Positions 37,401-46,274 are shown, counted from the first letter of the stretch. The stretch is DNA of 64,000 nt from JAEELC01 sp963621965 (GCA_963621965.1 CAVFGN010000001.1:1-64000), one strand, 5' to 3'. The notes: generated by a model not told the origin, from the letters alone. Translations and numbers: made by a program.

Positions 37401-37901
37401 GAAATTGATAAAGTCAAAGACCAAGGTCAAAAACAAAAAATCGAAGATATTAAGCCACGAAATGTTCAACTTGTATCACGTACAATTAGTTCTAATTATA
37501 TTGCAAACGAAGCAGTTAAAATCGAAATACATAAGAAAATTGATAAACTTAACAGTTTAAATGATGTAGAAATATTGTCAAATGAACTTATTGATAGATT
37601 TGGTATGTATGATGATACAATTAAATATTATATGTATGAAAAACTATTTACTAATTTAATTAATTTACACAATGTAGAACACATTGAATCGGGTGAATAT
37701 GAAGTTAGCCTTTATTTCACTAAAGAAGAAAGTAGTAAGCTTGATGGAAATAAATTGTTTGAAACAAGTAACAAAATAGATAAAAACATTAGATTAAAAT
37801 ACATTAACAAGCAAATAGTTATTACTTATACTAAAGAGAAAAAAGATCCTAATAAATATTTAATTGTATTATCTAAGTTTTTAGAAGAACTATATAAATA
37901 A
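34464..37901 (+). CDS. mfd: Transcription-repair coupling factor Mfd
   Basis: Mfd removes RNA polymerase stalled at lesions and recruits UvrA. The 1,145-residue protein has the UvrB-like N-terminal modules and the polymerase-interaction domain with LNDYVVHFDYGVGVYEGL (residues about 480-500). Its RecG-like motor has ICGDVGYGKTEVALRAAF, LLIIDEEQRFGV, TLSATPIPRTL and QLYQLRGRVGRSDR. A C-terminal TRCF domain (from about residue 1000) follows. It has a strong AGGAGG site. The length is normal and no motif is missing. Confidence 0.96.
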   Translation: MILDYVSKINIIDDVINKENVDIKHGNQEFFLSCVVSDFYKHDNTIFVVYPNLYLAQKAYDELTLIVSDESVLFFPGDELIAEEILTMSGDFKYERINTIISLLDKTKKYIVIMNLNSAIKYELEPKKWIESIRTIRKDMDVEPNELCTYLTEIGYKATYTVTRTGEFSKRGEILDIYPLNYNAPLRLDFFDTTIETIKEFDIETQKSIKEVNSFSLIPVFELFYNHNDLSSALKKVEEYKSSLNLSLEESTKFDNDINNLNLMNNLDNLNSYIRFFNESKTTIFDFSDKNKIYLYDMSSLVSDNKKMISDLKEYYESVNLSNLFSLENYYPLEELIKRSSVKCETVIEYFSKGLDPKLSQIEEMKGIPEVIVKNVLELSKNTLVLLINSELRLVRIKDILLENSIPYNSVSRISDIKKDIVNIIYKESFFNLSLNDKEITIINESRLFDNKYSFKRPKYKSVYKNTTKVSHYNELKLNDYVVHFDYGVGVYEGLQTLTNDNKLRDYLKIRYEDGSLYIPLEQINRIEKFNTGDTDNVTINKLKSNKWHQAKEKVRARVKDISDKLVNMYSQRQKEVGYVFEPDTTLDLEFATSFPYELTSDQEKAINDVKRDMESDKVMDRLICGDVGYGKTEVALRAAFKAVSNSKQVALLAPTTILVQQHYHTFKNRMESFGVRVEFVNRFVSRKNQTQIINDLKEGNIDILIGTHRILSSDFVYKDLGLLIIDEEQRFGVMHKEKIREIKANVDTITLSATPIPRTLQMSIAGMKDLSMIETPPKNRYPIQTYVLERNDAIIKDAITREMARGGQVFYMYNFVSTIEEKADTIQKLVPEARICIAHGQMDKNELENKINDFINHEYDVLVCTTIIETGIDIPDCNTLIVDDATRLGLSQLYQLRGRVGRSDRIAYAYLMYTKDQVLTENTKKRLEAIKEFNELGSGYKIAMRDLAIRGAGDVLGGEQSGFITSVGLETFMQILNEEIDKVKDQGQKQKIEDIKPRNVQLVSRTISSNYIANEAVKIEIHKKIDKLNSLNDVEILSNELIDRFGMYDDTIKYYMYEKLFTNLINLHNVEHIESGEYEVSLYFTKEESSKLDGNKLFETSNKIDKNIRLKYINKQIVITYTKEKKDPNKYLIVLSKFLEELYK

Positions 37902-37966
37902 TAGTTAATTTTTCCGAACCTAAATTTTAAATGTAGTAAAATGTTTATAAAATAGAGGTGTATAAT

Positions 37967-38815
37967 ATGGAATTACCATTTAATATTGATTTAAGTAATA
38001 AAGTAGTAGTTATAACAGGTGCAGGTGGCGTTATTTGTTCACATTTAGCTAAAGCTATAGCTAAGTGTAATGCAAAAGTTGCACTTTTAAACAGAACTAA
38101 GGCAAAGTCTGATCTTGTGGCTGAAGAGATTATTAAAGAATGCGGAATAGCTAAAAGCTATGAATGTAATGTTGTTGATAAAGAATCTTTAGAGAAAGTA
38201 CACAAACAAGTGTTAGCTGATTTTGGACCTTGTGATATTTTAATAAATGGAGCTGGTGGAAACAATAGTGCAGCAAATACTGATAATGAGTATGCAGAAA
38301 TCAGCGATTCTAAAAAGGACATCAAAACATTCTTTAATTTAGATGAAACTGGTATAGAATCAGTATTCAATTTGAACTTTATTGGTACTCTTTTACCATG
38401 CCAAGTGTTTGCTTCAGACATGGTAGGAAGAAGTGGGTGTTCTATACTAAATATTTCAAGTATGGCTGCTATCTTACCTTTAACTAAGACAGTTGCGTAC
38501 AGTGCCGCAAAGGCTGGTATTGATAATTTCACTAAATGGTTAGCGGTTCATTTCTCTCATTTAAATATTAGAGTTAATGCGATTGCGCCGGGATTCTTTA
38601 GAACAACTCAAAATGAGAAGTTATTATTTGATGATAACGGTAATCCTACTGAGAGAACACATAAGATCTTAGCCGCAACACCAATGAACGAACTAGGAAA
38701 ACTTGATGATCTTGTTGGCGCAACCCTTTTCTTAATTAGTGATAAAGCTGCTAGATTTATCACAGGAGTATCTCTTGCGATAGATGGTGGTTTCTCTAGT
38801 TATAGCGGAGTTTAA
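37967..38815 (+). CDS. SDR oxidoreductase, D-mannonate oxidoreductase-like
   Basis: This 282-residue short-chain dehydrogenase has the nucleotide-binding VVITGAGGVICSHLA and the NAG-type motif LINGAGGNNSA. Catalytic serine ISSMAAI and YSAAKAGIDNF with Tyr and Lys are present. Long stretches (LNFIGTLLPCQVFA, RVNAIAPGFFRTTQN, DGGFSSYSGV) match the SDR group annotated as D-mannonate/fructuronate oxidoreductase, an enzyme of hexuronate breakdown. No other uronate gene is nearby, so the substrate is an inference. ATG 37967 follows GAGGTG; the GTG at 37958 is inside that site. Confidence 0.75.
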   Translation: MELPFNIDLSNKVVVITGAGGVICSHLAKAIAKCNAKVALLNRTKAKSDLVAEEIIKECGIAKSYECNVVDKESLEKVHKQVLADFGPCDILINGAGGNNSAANTDNEYAEISDSKKDIKTFFNLDETGIESVFNLNFIGTLLPCQVFASDMVGRSGCSILNISSMAAILPLTKTVAYSAAKAGIDNFTKWLAVHFSHLNIRVNAIAPGFFRTTQNEKLLFDDNGNPTERTHKILAATPMNELGKLDDLVGATLFLISDKAARFITGVSLAIDGGFSSYSGV

Positions 38816-38837
38816 TTGATTTTTTATTCTAATATAT

Positions 38838-38874
38838 AAGACAGATTTCATCATTTAGATTTCTGTCTTTTTTT
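38838..38874 (+). terminator. Intrinsic terminator after the SDR gene
   Basis: AAGACAGA (38838-38845) pairs with TCTGTCTT (38862-38869), with a 16-base loop, and runs into T residues. Confidence 0.75.
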
Positions 38875-38897
38875 CTTGAAGAAAATTGATAAATAAC

Positions 38898-38926
38898 TTT
38901 TAAAGCTATATAAAATTTGATATAAT
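38898..38926 (+). promoter_or_regulatory. Promoter of the flavoprotein gene (extended -10)
   Basis: TGATATAAT at 38918-38926 gives TG-n-TATAAT, an extended -10, with a weak TTTTAA near 38898. Confidence 0.55.
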
Positions 38927-38954
38927 TAAGCGTAATGATTTATGAGGTATTTTT

Positions 38955-40391
38955 ATGAAATATGATGTTGTAATTGTAGGCGCAGGCCCTTGTGGTATAT
39001 TTTGTGCTTATGAATTAGTTGAAAAGAATAAAGATTTAAAAGTATTGTTAGTAGATAAAGGACATGATATTTATAAAAGAAGATGTCCTGTTTTAGAACA
39101 TAAGATATCTAAATGTCCTCAAAATAAAGAAGGAATTTCAGGATGTTATCCATCTTGTTCAATCACTGATGGCTTTGGCGGAGCTGGTGCTTACTCTGAT
39201 GGTAAATTTAATATTACATCTGAGTTTGGTGGTTGGATGACTGAATATCTTGATGATTCAACTGTGCTTGATTTAATTAAATACGTTGATGATATTCAAC
39301 TTAAGTACGGTGCTACTACAGTTATCACTGATCCTACTACAAAAGTTGTACGAGATATTGAGCGTAGAGCAATTGGCGCAGGCCTTAAATTACTTCGTAG
39401 CCAAGTTAGACACCTAGGAACAGAATCAAACCAAGAAATTTTAAAGAAAATATATAATTACCTAGATGAACATATTGATATGCGTTATAACACTAAAGTA
39501 GATGATATTTTAGTGAGTGATAACAAGGTTGTTGGTGTTCAAATTGGAGACGAGGTAATTGATACAAACAAAGTGCTTTTAGCAGTTGGCCGAGACGGAT
39601 CACTATGGCTTGAAAATATATGTAAAAAGCACGGTATTAGACTTAAGAACAATCAAGTAGACGTTGGTGTACGTGTTGAAACATCAAATCTAGTTATGGA
39701 AGAAATAAATGAAAATTTATACGAAGGTAAATTCGTTTACGCTACAAGCGTTGGTACAAAAGTTCGTACATTCTGCTCAAATCCATCGGGACACGTAGTA
39801 GTTGAGAACCATTCAGGAACTATTTTAGCAAATGGTCATGCATACGGCGATATTAAGCTTGGAACAAATAATACTAATTTTGCGCTTCTTGTGTCACATA
39901 AGTTTAGTGAACCATTTAATAAACCAAACGAGTATGCACATGAAGTTAGCCGTTTAGCTAACCAATTATCTTGTGGTTCTGTTATCGTTCAAAGATACGG
40001 AGATATCTTAAAGGGTAGAAGAACTACTGAAAAACGTTTAAGAGAAGGTTTCATTGAACCTAGTTTAAAAGAAGCTGTACCAGGCGATTTAGGCTTAGTA
40101 TTACCTTATAATACTATGAAATCAATTATTGAAATGATCGAAGCTTTAGATCACATAACTCCAGGTATTGCAAACGAACATACATTGCTTTACGGCGTAG
40201 AAGCTAAATTTTATTCATCTCGTCCTATTGTAAATAATAAGTTTATGACTAAGGTAAGTGGCCTATATGTGGGCGGAGATGGTGCTGGTATTACTCGTGG
40301 ACTCGCACAAGCTAGTGCAAACGGAGTATGGGTGGCACGTGATATGTTAGATTTAACAGGTGTAGAAAGCAAAGAAGTAAATATTGACTAA
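38955..40391 (+). CDS. FAD-dependent dehydrogenase (COG2509-type)
   Basis: The 478-residue protein opens with the Rossmann motif VVIVGAGPCGIFCAYEL. A cysteine-rich stretch follows (RRCPVLEHKISKCP, then SGCYPSCSITDGFGG), and GLYVGGDGAGITRGLAQA binds the flavin near the C-terminus. The layout is that of the uncharacterised COG2509 flavoproteins common in Firmicutes. The substrate is unknown. It lies 12 bases before purA with its own promoter, so it may be co-transcribed with purA. Confidence 0.83.
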   Translation: MKYDVVIVGAGPCGIFCAYELVEKNKDLKVLLVDKGHDIYKRRCPVLEHKISKCPQNKEGISGCYPSCSITDGFGGAGAYSDGKFNITSEFGGWMTEYLDDSTVLDLIKYVDDIQLKYGATTVITDPTTKVVRDIERRAIGAGLKLLRSQVRHLGTESNQEILKKIYNYLDEHIDMRYNTKVDDILVSDNKVVGVQIGDEVIDTNKVLLAVGRDGSLWLENICKKHGIRLKNNQVDVGVRVETSNLVMEEINENLYEGKFVYATSVGTKVRTFCSNPSGHVVVENHSGTILANGHAYGDIKLGTNNTNFALLVSHKFSEPFNKPNEYAHEVSRLANQLSCGSVIVQRYGDILKGRRTTEKRLREGFIEPSLKEAVPGDLGLVLPYNTMKSIIEMIEALDHITPGIANEHTLLYGVEAKFYSSRPIVNNKFMTKVSGLYVGGDGAGITRGLAQASANGVWVARDMLDLTGVESKEVNID

Positions 40392-40403
40392 GGAGATAAA
40401 TTT

Positions 40404-41684
40404 ATGAGTACTTGTGTTGTAATGGGTAGCCAATGGGGCGACGAAGGTAAAGGAAAAATCACAGACTTTTTAGCTTGTGAAGCTGATGTAGTTGTTAGAT
40501 ATCAAGGTGGAAATAATGCCGGACATACTATTGTAATTGACGGCGTTAAATACGCTTTGCAATCAATTCCCTCAGGTATTTTTAATCCTCATATTGTAAA
40601 TGTAGTAGCAAACGGTGTTGTTTTAAATCCACGTGCTTTTTTAGAAGAATTGCATGGTTTAGAGGCTAGAGGCATTACAAATTATCAACTTAAAATATCT
40701 GATCGTGCTTCTTTAATTATGCCATATCACTTGATGCTTGACGGCGCAAGTGAGAACCTTAAGGGCGATAAGAAAATTGGTACTACTAAAAAAGGTATTG
40801 GACCTTGTTATACTGATAAAGCAAGTAGAATTGGTCTTAGAGTAGGAGATCTTCTTGAACCAAAGTTCTTTAAAGAAAGACTTCATGAAGCTTTATTAAT
40901 TAAGAATAAAGAACTTGAAATGTATGGTTTAGATAAAGTGAGTGAAGAAGAAATATATAATGAATACATGTCCTATGCGCGTGAATTATCTCCTTTTATT
41001 TGTGATACATCAGTATTATTAAATAAATACTTAGAAGAAGACAAAAAGGTACTTTTTGAAGGTGCTCAAGGTGCTATGCTTTGTTTAGATCATGGTACAT
41101 TCCCATATGTTACTTCTTCAAGTCCACTCGCATCTTCAATTCCATTAAATGCAGGAATTGCGCCTAAATATATTAATACGGTTGTAGGTATTGCGAAGGC
41201 TTATAATACACGTGTAGGTGCTGGTCCTTTCCCTACTGAAATTGAAGGAGACCTTGCAAGCTTAATTCGCGAAAGAGGTCATGAATATGGTACAGTTACA
41301 AAGAGACCTAGAAGAGTTGGATATCTAGACCTTGTTGTACTTAAGAATGCAGTACGCTTAAGTGGTGTTACTAGCTGGAGTTTAATGTTATTTGATGTAC
41401 TTACAGGAATTGATGAACTTAAAGTATGCACTGCCTACGAATTAGATGGAAAGCAAATTGACTATGAACCAGGATGCTTAGCTGTATTTGAAAGATGTAA
41501 ACCAGTATATACAGTTTTACAAGGTTGGAAAGAAGATATTTCTAACTGTAAGTCTTTTGAAGAACTACCAGAAAATGCAAAGAAATATATTGAATTCATT
41601 GAAAAAGAAACTAAGGTTAGTGTTGATATGATATCTGTAGGTGCAGATCGTAATCAAACAATTGTTAGAAAGAAAGTATTCTAA
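40404..41684 (+). CDS. purA: Adenylosuccinate synthetase
   Basis: PurA joins IMP and aspartate using GTP, the first step to AMP. The 426-residue protein has GSQWGDEGKGKITDFLA, YQGGNNAGHTIV, GTTKKGIGPCYTDKASR, LFEGAQGAMLCLDHGTFPYV and TKRPRRVGYLDLVVLK. All are family hallmarks. The stop overlaps the start of the DUF523 gene (TAATG). Confidence 0.97.
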   Translation: MSTCVVMGSQWGDEGKGKITDFLACEADVVVRYQGGNNAGHTIVIDGVKYALQSIPSGIFNPHIVNVVANGVVLNPRAFLEELHGLEARGITNYQLKISDRASLIMPYHLMLDGASENLKGDKKIGTTKKGIGPCYTDKASRIGLRVGDLLEPKFFKERLHEALLIKNKELEMYGLDKVSEEEIYNEYMSYARELSPFICDTSVLLNKYLEEDKKVLFEGAQGAMLCLDHGTFPYVTSSSPLASSIPLNAGIAPKYINTVVGIAKAYNTRVGAGPFPTEIEGDLASLIRERGHEYGTVTKRPRRVGYLDLVVLKNAVRLSGVTSWSLMLFDVLTGIDELKVCTAYELDGKQIDYEPGCLAVFERCKPVYTVLQGWKEDISNCKSFEELPENAKKYIEFIEKETKVSVDMISVGADRNQTIVRKKVF

Positions 41685-42142
41685 TGGAAAATATATTAGT
41701 AAGTGCTTGCTTACTAGGAATGAATGTTAAATATAATGGCGAAAACAACTATAACCCTAAAATTATAGAATTAATGAAATATTATAATTTGATTCCAATT
41801 TGTCCAGAGGTATTTGGAGGTTTAAGTACGCCACGCATACCATCAGAAATTAAAGATTTTAAAGTTATAAATAAATTAGGGAAAGACGTTACTCTTAATT
41901 TCGAAGCAGGTGCTCTGATTTCTTTAAATAAGGCAAAAGAAATGAACATACACAAGGCCCTATTAAAAGATAAAAGTCCGTCATGTGGAAAACGTTCATA
42001 CGATGGGACATTTACTTCTCGTATAATAAATAGACCAGGGATTACTACTAAATTATTTTTAGATAATGATATACTTGTTTTTTCTGAAGATGAAATTGAT
42101 AGACTTATAAATTTGAAATTAAATAAAAATTGCACTCACTGA
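41684..42142 (+). CDS. DUF523 family protein
   Basis: The 152-residue protein shows VSACLLGMNVKYNGENN, CPEVFGGLSTPR and LLKDKSPSCGKRSYDGTF, the pattern of DUF523 proteins. Conserved cysteines in the ACLLG, CPE and SPSCG motifs suggest a metal or cluster site, but no function is established. It is translationally coupled to purA. Confidence 0.85.
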   Translation: MENILVSACLLGMNVKYNGENNYNPKIIELMKYYNLIPICPEVFGGLSTPRIPSEIKDFKVINKLGKDVTLNFEAGALISLNKAKEMNIHKALLKDKSPSCGKRSYDGTFTSRIINRPGITTKLFLDNDILVFSEDEIDRLINLKLNKNCTH

Positions 42143-42156
42143 AAAGTGGGTGTTTT
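42133..42156 (+). terminator. Intrinsic terminator at the DUF523 gene end
   Basis: CACTCAC (42133-42139) pairs with GTGGGTG (42146-42152) with one wobble, followed by TTTTATT. The stop codon lies in the loop. Confidence 0.72.
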
Positions 42157-42545
42157 ATTATTGCTACAAGAAAAAGTATTTACAAAATTAAGCATGATAA
42201 ATCAATGAGTCAGGATTATGAAAAACGAAGATAGAATTTAATAACTCAATTAATATTGCAATTTTGTAATTTTTTTCTTCCTTTAAGAAAAATCATAAGA
42301 GAGCAAAAATGACTCTAGTAAGATTTAATTTAAAATTAAACATTTCAAAATTCTTGAACCTAAGCATCAAAACTTCATGAGTCAAAACGGAATTCGGTAG
42401 TATTTGTGAGTGTGGATATAAACAAATTGATAGACATCAATTTAGCACATCTTTTTCAGGCGGAATGACAGTTTATAAATGTATTTTATGTAAAGTAACT
42501 ATAAACGCAATAAATTTCACACAATAAGTGAGTAGGTGATTTTTT
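42157..42545. pseudogene. Gene-free stretch with a zinc-ribbon gene remnant (42399-42527)
   Basis: No intact gene is seen. From 42399 to a stop at 42527 the plus strand reads SICECGYKQIDRHQFSTSF, then MTVYKCILCKVTINA, a CxC...CxxC zinc-ribbon-like end without a start codon. Upstream frames are broken. It is probably the tail of a decayed gene; its family is not recognised. The remainder is AT-rich without other signals. Confidence 0.45.
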
Positions 42546-43162
42546 ATGAAAATTTTTAAAATATCATTAATTTTTCTAATTTTAATTTTGGCTATAACAT
42601 TTTCTACATTAACTATTTGTTCTATATATAAATATTATAATGGGATATATGAGCCTAATATTAAAGCGGATCAAATTTTTGAGGCGGATTACACTGACAA
42701 AGAAACTTACTTAGAAGAATACACTGCAAAAATTTACCCAATTCAAAAGGTATATTCTTTGATTTTAAATGTAGATAACGCTGTAAAAGAAGATGAAATA
42801 TGTTATTCGATTTTAATTGAATTGATTCCAAACTATTGTATTAATAGAGCATCGAGTTAAACATTTTATGTCTATGATGAATCCTTAGGCTTTGATGCAA
42901 CTTCTCCTGATAACAATTATAGTTTTAAGGTCGAATTTGGGCAAATTACTTTTTAGATTATTTATTAGAGGAACTTGATACAGAAATTAAATTTAACACT
43001 ACTTCATATTATTGTGATTATGAACATACTATAAAATATTTTGAAAAAAATACTAGTAGTATGGTTGGTTCTTGTAGAACTTAATTTCATAGTAATTTAG
43101 AATTATCACAAGAATATTGCGAAAAATTTGTAAATAACAATTTAACATTTTTAAATTTATAA
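42546..43162 (+). pseudogene. Decayed membrane-anchored protein gene
   Basis: An ATG at 42546 opens a hydrophobic N-terminal helix (residues about 6-28), followed by a polar domain that stops early at 42860. Coherent coding sequence then continues in other frames: FYVYDESLGFDATSPDNNYS, next YLLEELDTEIKFN and YEHTIKYFEKNTSSMVGS, then LELSQEYCEKFVNN up to a stop at 43162. At least one frameshift and two in-frame stops break it. The original protein was about 200 residues. No family is recognised. A 104-residue fragment could still be made, since GAGTAGGTGA precedes the start. Confidence 0.65.
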
Positions 43163-43201
43163 AAAGGCTTCTAAACATGAAAACTTCATGTTTAGAAACC
43201 C
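43163..43201 (-). terminator. Perfect 13-base-pair hairpin, terminator of the S66 peptidase gene
   Basis: TTCTAAACATGAA (43169-43181) and its exact complement (43185-43197) form a stem with a three-base loop. On the minus strand TTTTT follows (43161-43165). It lies directly after the minus-strand gene. Confidence 0.8.
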
Positions 43202-44203
43202 TTATTTTAATATATATTCGATTTTGATGTTATTATTTGTAACTTCGACATTCCCAACAGAACCACATAATATAGGGAAACAAGGTTTTAAATGCCCAAA
43301 GTCAGCATTTAAAATTATAGGAACATTAAATTCTTTTAATGTACTTATAATAGCTTCTTCATGAGTTAAATTGATAAAAGTTTCATTATATTTATAAGGA
43401 CGACCAAAGATAAAACCTTTTACATATCTAAACCAACCAGCCCTTTTCATATGCATCAATGCCATTTTGACTAAACTTGGGTCTAAATCACAAGATTCCA
43501 AAAACCAGATGATACCGTTATCTTTGTATTTAAGAGAAAAATTGGACACATTATCATAGTTTGTACCGATAAGATATGTAAGTGAATCTAGACATCCTCC
43601 TATTAATCTACCACTAAAAGGTGCATAATTTATTGTTTTAATAATTTTATTACTATCTAAATTATATGATGCATAAGGATTGGTTTCACTTTTTATGGAA
43701 TTAAGTTCAAACTTAGGATATCCTTCAAATTTAAGTTTTTGACCTTTCATTAACTTAATTTGATCGATTTGAGAAGTGTCTAAAACGTTTGATCCAAATT
43801 CGGGCGCATTATACCCATATATAGAGCAAACATCACAAAGTGTTGTAAGTAAAAAAGTTAGATGTGTATTATCTGAGTAACCCATAAAAAATGTCGGACT
43901 TAAAGTACGAATATAGTCAAAATCAATATCATCTAATATCTCGTTAAGTAAATTTCCTCCACCTACCGATAAAATAAAATTATTTTCTTTATAGGCATCA
44001 ACAAATTCTTTAGCACAAAGGCTATTTGTATTTGACCTGTATCCGATAGATGAGTATATGTTAATACCTTCAAGACACTTTATTTCATATTCTTTAAAGT
44101 TTTCTATAGCTTTTCCTAAACGTGACTTATAAGGTTCTGTTGTACAACCAAAAGATGGTGCGATTAAATTTAATTTGTTGTTTAAAAAATGCGGATATCT
44201 CAT
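43202..44203 (-). CDS. S66-family serine peptidase (LD-carboxypeptidase / MccF-like)
   Basis: The 333-residue protein has the nucleophile motif FFMGYSDNTHLTF, a glutamate in IWFLESCDLDPS, and a histidine in NADFGHLKPCFP. These make up the Ser-Glu-His set of the S66 family. Members cut LD-linked peptides in cell-wall turnover or detoxify microcin C. A microcin-immunity-like or peptide-recycling role is possible; sequence alone does not choose. ATG 44203 is taken because GGAGG precedes it on the minus strand; the TTG upstream lies within that site. No signal peptide, so cytoplasmic. Confidence 0.85.
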   Translation of the reverse strand: MRYPHFLNNKLNLIAPSFGCTTEPYKSRLGKAIENFKEYEIKCLEGINIYSSIGYRSNTNSLCAKEFVDAYKENNFILSVGGGNLLNEILDDIDFDYIRTLSPTFFMGYSDNTHLTFLLTTLCDVCSIYGYNAPEFGSNVLDTSQIDQIKLMKGQKLKFEGYPKFELNSIKSETNPYASYNLDSNKIIKTINYAPFSGRLIGGCLDSLTYLIGTNYDNVSNFSLKYKDNGIIWFLESCDLDPSLVKMALMHMKRAGWFRYVKGFIFGRPYKYNETFINLTHEEAIISTLKEFNVPIILNADFGHLKPCFPILCGSVGNVEVTNNNIKIEYILK

Positions 44204-44337
44204 ATATTCCTCCAAACAATTTTTATTATACCTTAAATTTAGAATTTGAAAAATATGTGAGGAACCGACATTTGTTCAGTCTTCAAATTGAAATTGATAA
44301 ATTTAAATGTTATAATGCATGAAAAAGGATTAAGCAT

Positions 44338-44901
44338 ATGTCACTAGTTAATATTATAGAAACAGATAAAGAAAAGAATAGAGTAAAGATGGATGAAGGA
44401 CTAATTCCTTCAGTAGGATATTTTTATTTAAACAACTATACACAACTTAAATATGATTTAAAATATGCTAAAGATGAGGAAATATATAATAGTGAAACTA
44501 TTCATATATATGCTAGAAAGTATAAGAATGTATTATTTAAGTTTATATTAACTGAATCACTTGAGGATATTAAATCGTTTGATTATTCTAATGAATCACT
44601 AAAGAATTTTGCATCTAAAAGAAACTTCGAACATTTTAATATTTGCGATTTAGATTTAGAGAAAACTGTATGTATTGTAATAATTAATGATAATCAAAGT
44701 CATGTAGAATTTATCAAAAAGTATTGCTTTTTAAATTCAAATCAAGATAAAAGTCATTATCAAATGGTTTATAGGTTTGTAGAAAATAAAAATATAATAT
44801 TTAATTACAAATTACTAAAGGATTTCGGCTCATTATACAAAGAGTATAATACCGCTATGCGTTTTGATTTAGCCGCAACCAGAAACGGAGAAGAAGAATA
44901 A
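44338..44901 (+). CDS. Hypothetical protein, 187 residues
   Basis: I do not recognise this protein. It is soluble, rich in Lys, Asp, Asn and aromatic residues, with alternating strand-like segments (KYKNVLFKFILTES, TVCIVIINDNQSHVEF) and no signal peptide, membrane helix or catalytic motif that I can name. It starts after AAAAAGGATTAAGC. Its stop codon overlaps the start of the next gene (TAATG). It is the first of four closely packed genes ending with a threonine aldolase. Confidence 0.7.
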   Translation: MSLVNIIETDKEKNRVKMDEGLIPSVGYFYLNNYTQLKYDLKYAKDEEIYNSETIHIYARKYKNVLFKFILTESLEDIKSFDYSNESLKNFASKRNFEHFNICDLDLEKTVCIVIINDNQSHVEFIKKYCFLNSNQDKSHYQMVYRFVENKNIIFNYKLLKDFGSLYKEYNTAMRFDLAATRNGEEE

Positions 44902-45560
44902 TGAATGATTTTAAGTTACCACTTTTAATGAGACTTAATAAATGGTTATATTTAGTCTTTATGATAGCCTTTTTTGCATTAGGAATCGTTTTATCTTTCC
45001 TAGCCGCAACAAAAGATAATAACACACTATATATACTAGGAATTATTAGCTTTTTAATTTCAACGTTCTCAATGACTTCGTTTTTCTCTCGTATATTTAA
45101 ATTTAAACAAAAGAAAGAAGTATACAAGACTTGTGATTATACTTATGAAGCTCCACTTGATTTAGTTTCTAGATTAAAACAAAATGGTTTTGAGTTTAGA
45201 AAGAATGGTTTTGGTTATGTTGCAAGTAAAATTGTTGGTAAAACTTGTTATAAAGTTACAATTGTTGAAAATGTAGGCGAATATTTAAACCCTGATAAGG
45301 ATAAAACTGACAATACTAAGACTAAAGGAATTGATAGATGTACTGAGTTCGTAGCTTTTGAATTTTTCACGGTAAATACCGATAATATCTATGATAAAGC
45401 ACCTCAATTATCGTTTGCAGGTGAAAAAGTAAGTTATACATCTTTTATCTATTTAGATAATTATATTCAAGAATGTAACGTAGTCGACCACTTAAACCAC
45501 GAAAAGAGTAGACAAGACTTACTTACTATACTTAATTTAGAAAAAATAAATAAGGAATAA
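44901..45560 (+). CDS. Hypothetical membrane protein with cytoplasmic domain
   Basis: The 219-residue protein has two membrane helices near the N-terminus (about residues 15-35 and 43-62) joined by a short loop. A soluble C-terminal domain of about 145 residues follows. This domain has a DLVSRLKQNGFEFRKNGFGY opening and strand-rich continuation. No family is recognised. Translation is coupled to the gene before it, so the two products probably act together at the membrane. The next gene follows after 3 bases. Confidence 0.72.
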   Translation: MNDFKLPLLMRLNKWLYLVFMIAFFALGIVLSFLAATKDNNTLYILGIISFLISTFSMTSFFSRIFKFKQKKEVYKTCDYTYEAPLDLVSRLKQNGFEFRKNGFGYVASKIVGKTCYKVTIVENVGEYLNPDKDKTDNTKTKGIDRCTEFVAFEFFTVNTDNIYDKAPQLSFAGEKVSYTSFIYLDNYIQECNVVDHLNHEKSRQDLLTILNLEKINKE

Positions 45561-45563
45561 TAT

Positions 45564-46259
45564 ATGAAGGAAGTTGTGCGAATTTATAAACCAGAGATTG
45601 ATAAATGTCCCCTTTGTAATTCAAAACTTGTTTATAGATATACAACAAGTAATAAAATCATACAATTTTCTAATGGAAAAAAATTTAGAATTAAAAATCT
45701 AGGATATTCCTGTCCTAACCTAGAATGTAAGGCAAGTGATACAATATTTACAAGCCAAACAGCATCTAAGTTTTGTATTAAAGGCTATACGTATAGTGCT
45801 AAAGTTATTACACTTATTACAATTCTAAAAGAAAAAGGATGGCCAAGAGAAAAGATTTGTGCCCATTTAGAACTTATGGGAATTGAAATAAGTGATAGAA
45901 ATATAGATAATATTGCACAAAAAGAAGAACTACTTAAGCATGAGAACTATTTAGATAATATTAAACGTGAGTACGATTTTATGGTTAAGCATTACGGGCA
46001 AATTAGAATCTCAATTGATTCTTTAGTGGTAAATGGTGTGCGCTCTGTATCTATTCGTGATAGTTTTCACAATCATCAAATTGGAGTTCATTATTTTGCC
46101 TCAGACGATTTAGTGGGACTAAAGAAAGTGTTAAGCGATTATGTAAGCGACCCAAACATAAAATGCATAACAACTGTTAGAAAAAATACAACTTTCTTTG
46201 AATGTTTAAAGGAAGTCGTAAATAGAGATATGGAATATATGCATTTCATAAAATACTAA
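45564..46259 (+). CDS. Transposase-derived zinc-ribbon protein, truncated
   Basis: The 231-residue protein begins with a zinc ribbon (CPLCNSKL near residue 15, then CPNLEC). A helix-turn-helix region follows (YSAKVITLITILKEKGWPRE to GIEISDRNIDNIAQKEE). Next comes IRISIDSLVVNGVRSVSIRD, which resembles the first catalytic strand of DDE transposases of the IDGLQP type. Those proteins continue for another 200 residues with further acidic residues and a CxFH motif. Here the protein ends soon after TTVRKNTTFFECLKEV and MHFIKY, so the second catalytic acidic residue appears absent. No inverted repeats are seen around it. It is in an operon, 3 bases after one gene and 15 before the next. I infer a domesticated or dead relic; a regulatory role is possible. 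Confidence 0.55.
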   Translation: MKEVVRIYKPEIDKCPLCNSKLVYRYTTSNKIIQFSNGKKFRIKNLGYSCPNLECKASDTIFTSQTASKFCIKGYTYSAKVITLITILKEKGWPREKICAHLELMGIEISDRNIDNIAQKEELLKHENYLDNIKREYDFMVKHYGQIRISIDSLVVNGVRSVSIRDSFHNHQIGVHYFASDDLVGLKKVLSDYVSDPNIKCITTVRKNTTFFECLKEVVNRDMEYMHFIKY

Positions 46260-46274
46260 GTAAAGGATGTTTAT

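Noticed and set aside
45564..46259. Active insertion sequence
   Set aside because: No terminal inverted repeats or target duplication are visible, the catalytic part is incomplete, and the gene is packed in an operon.
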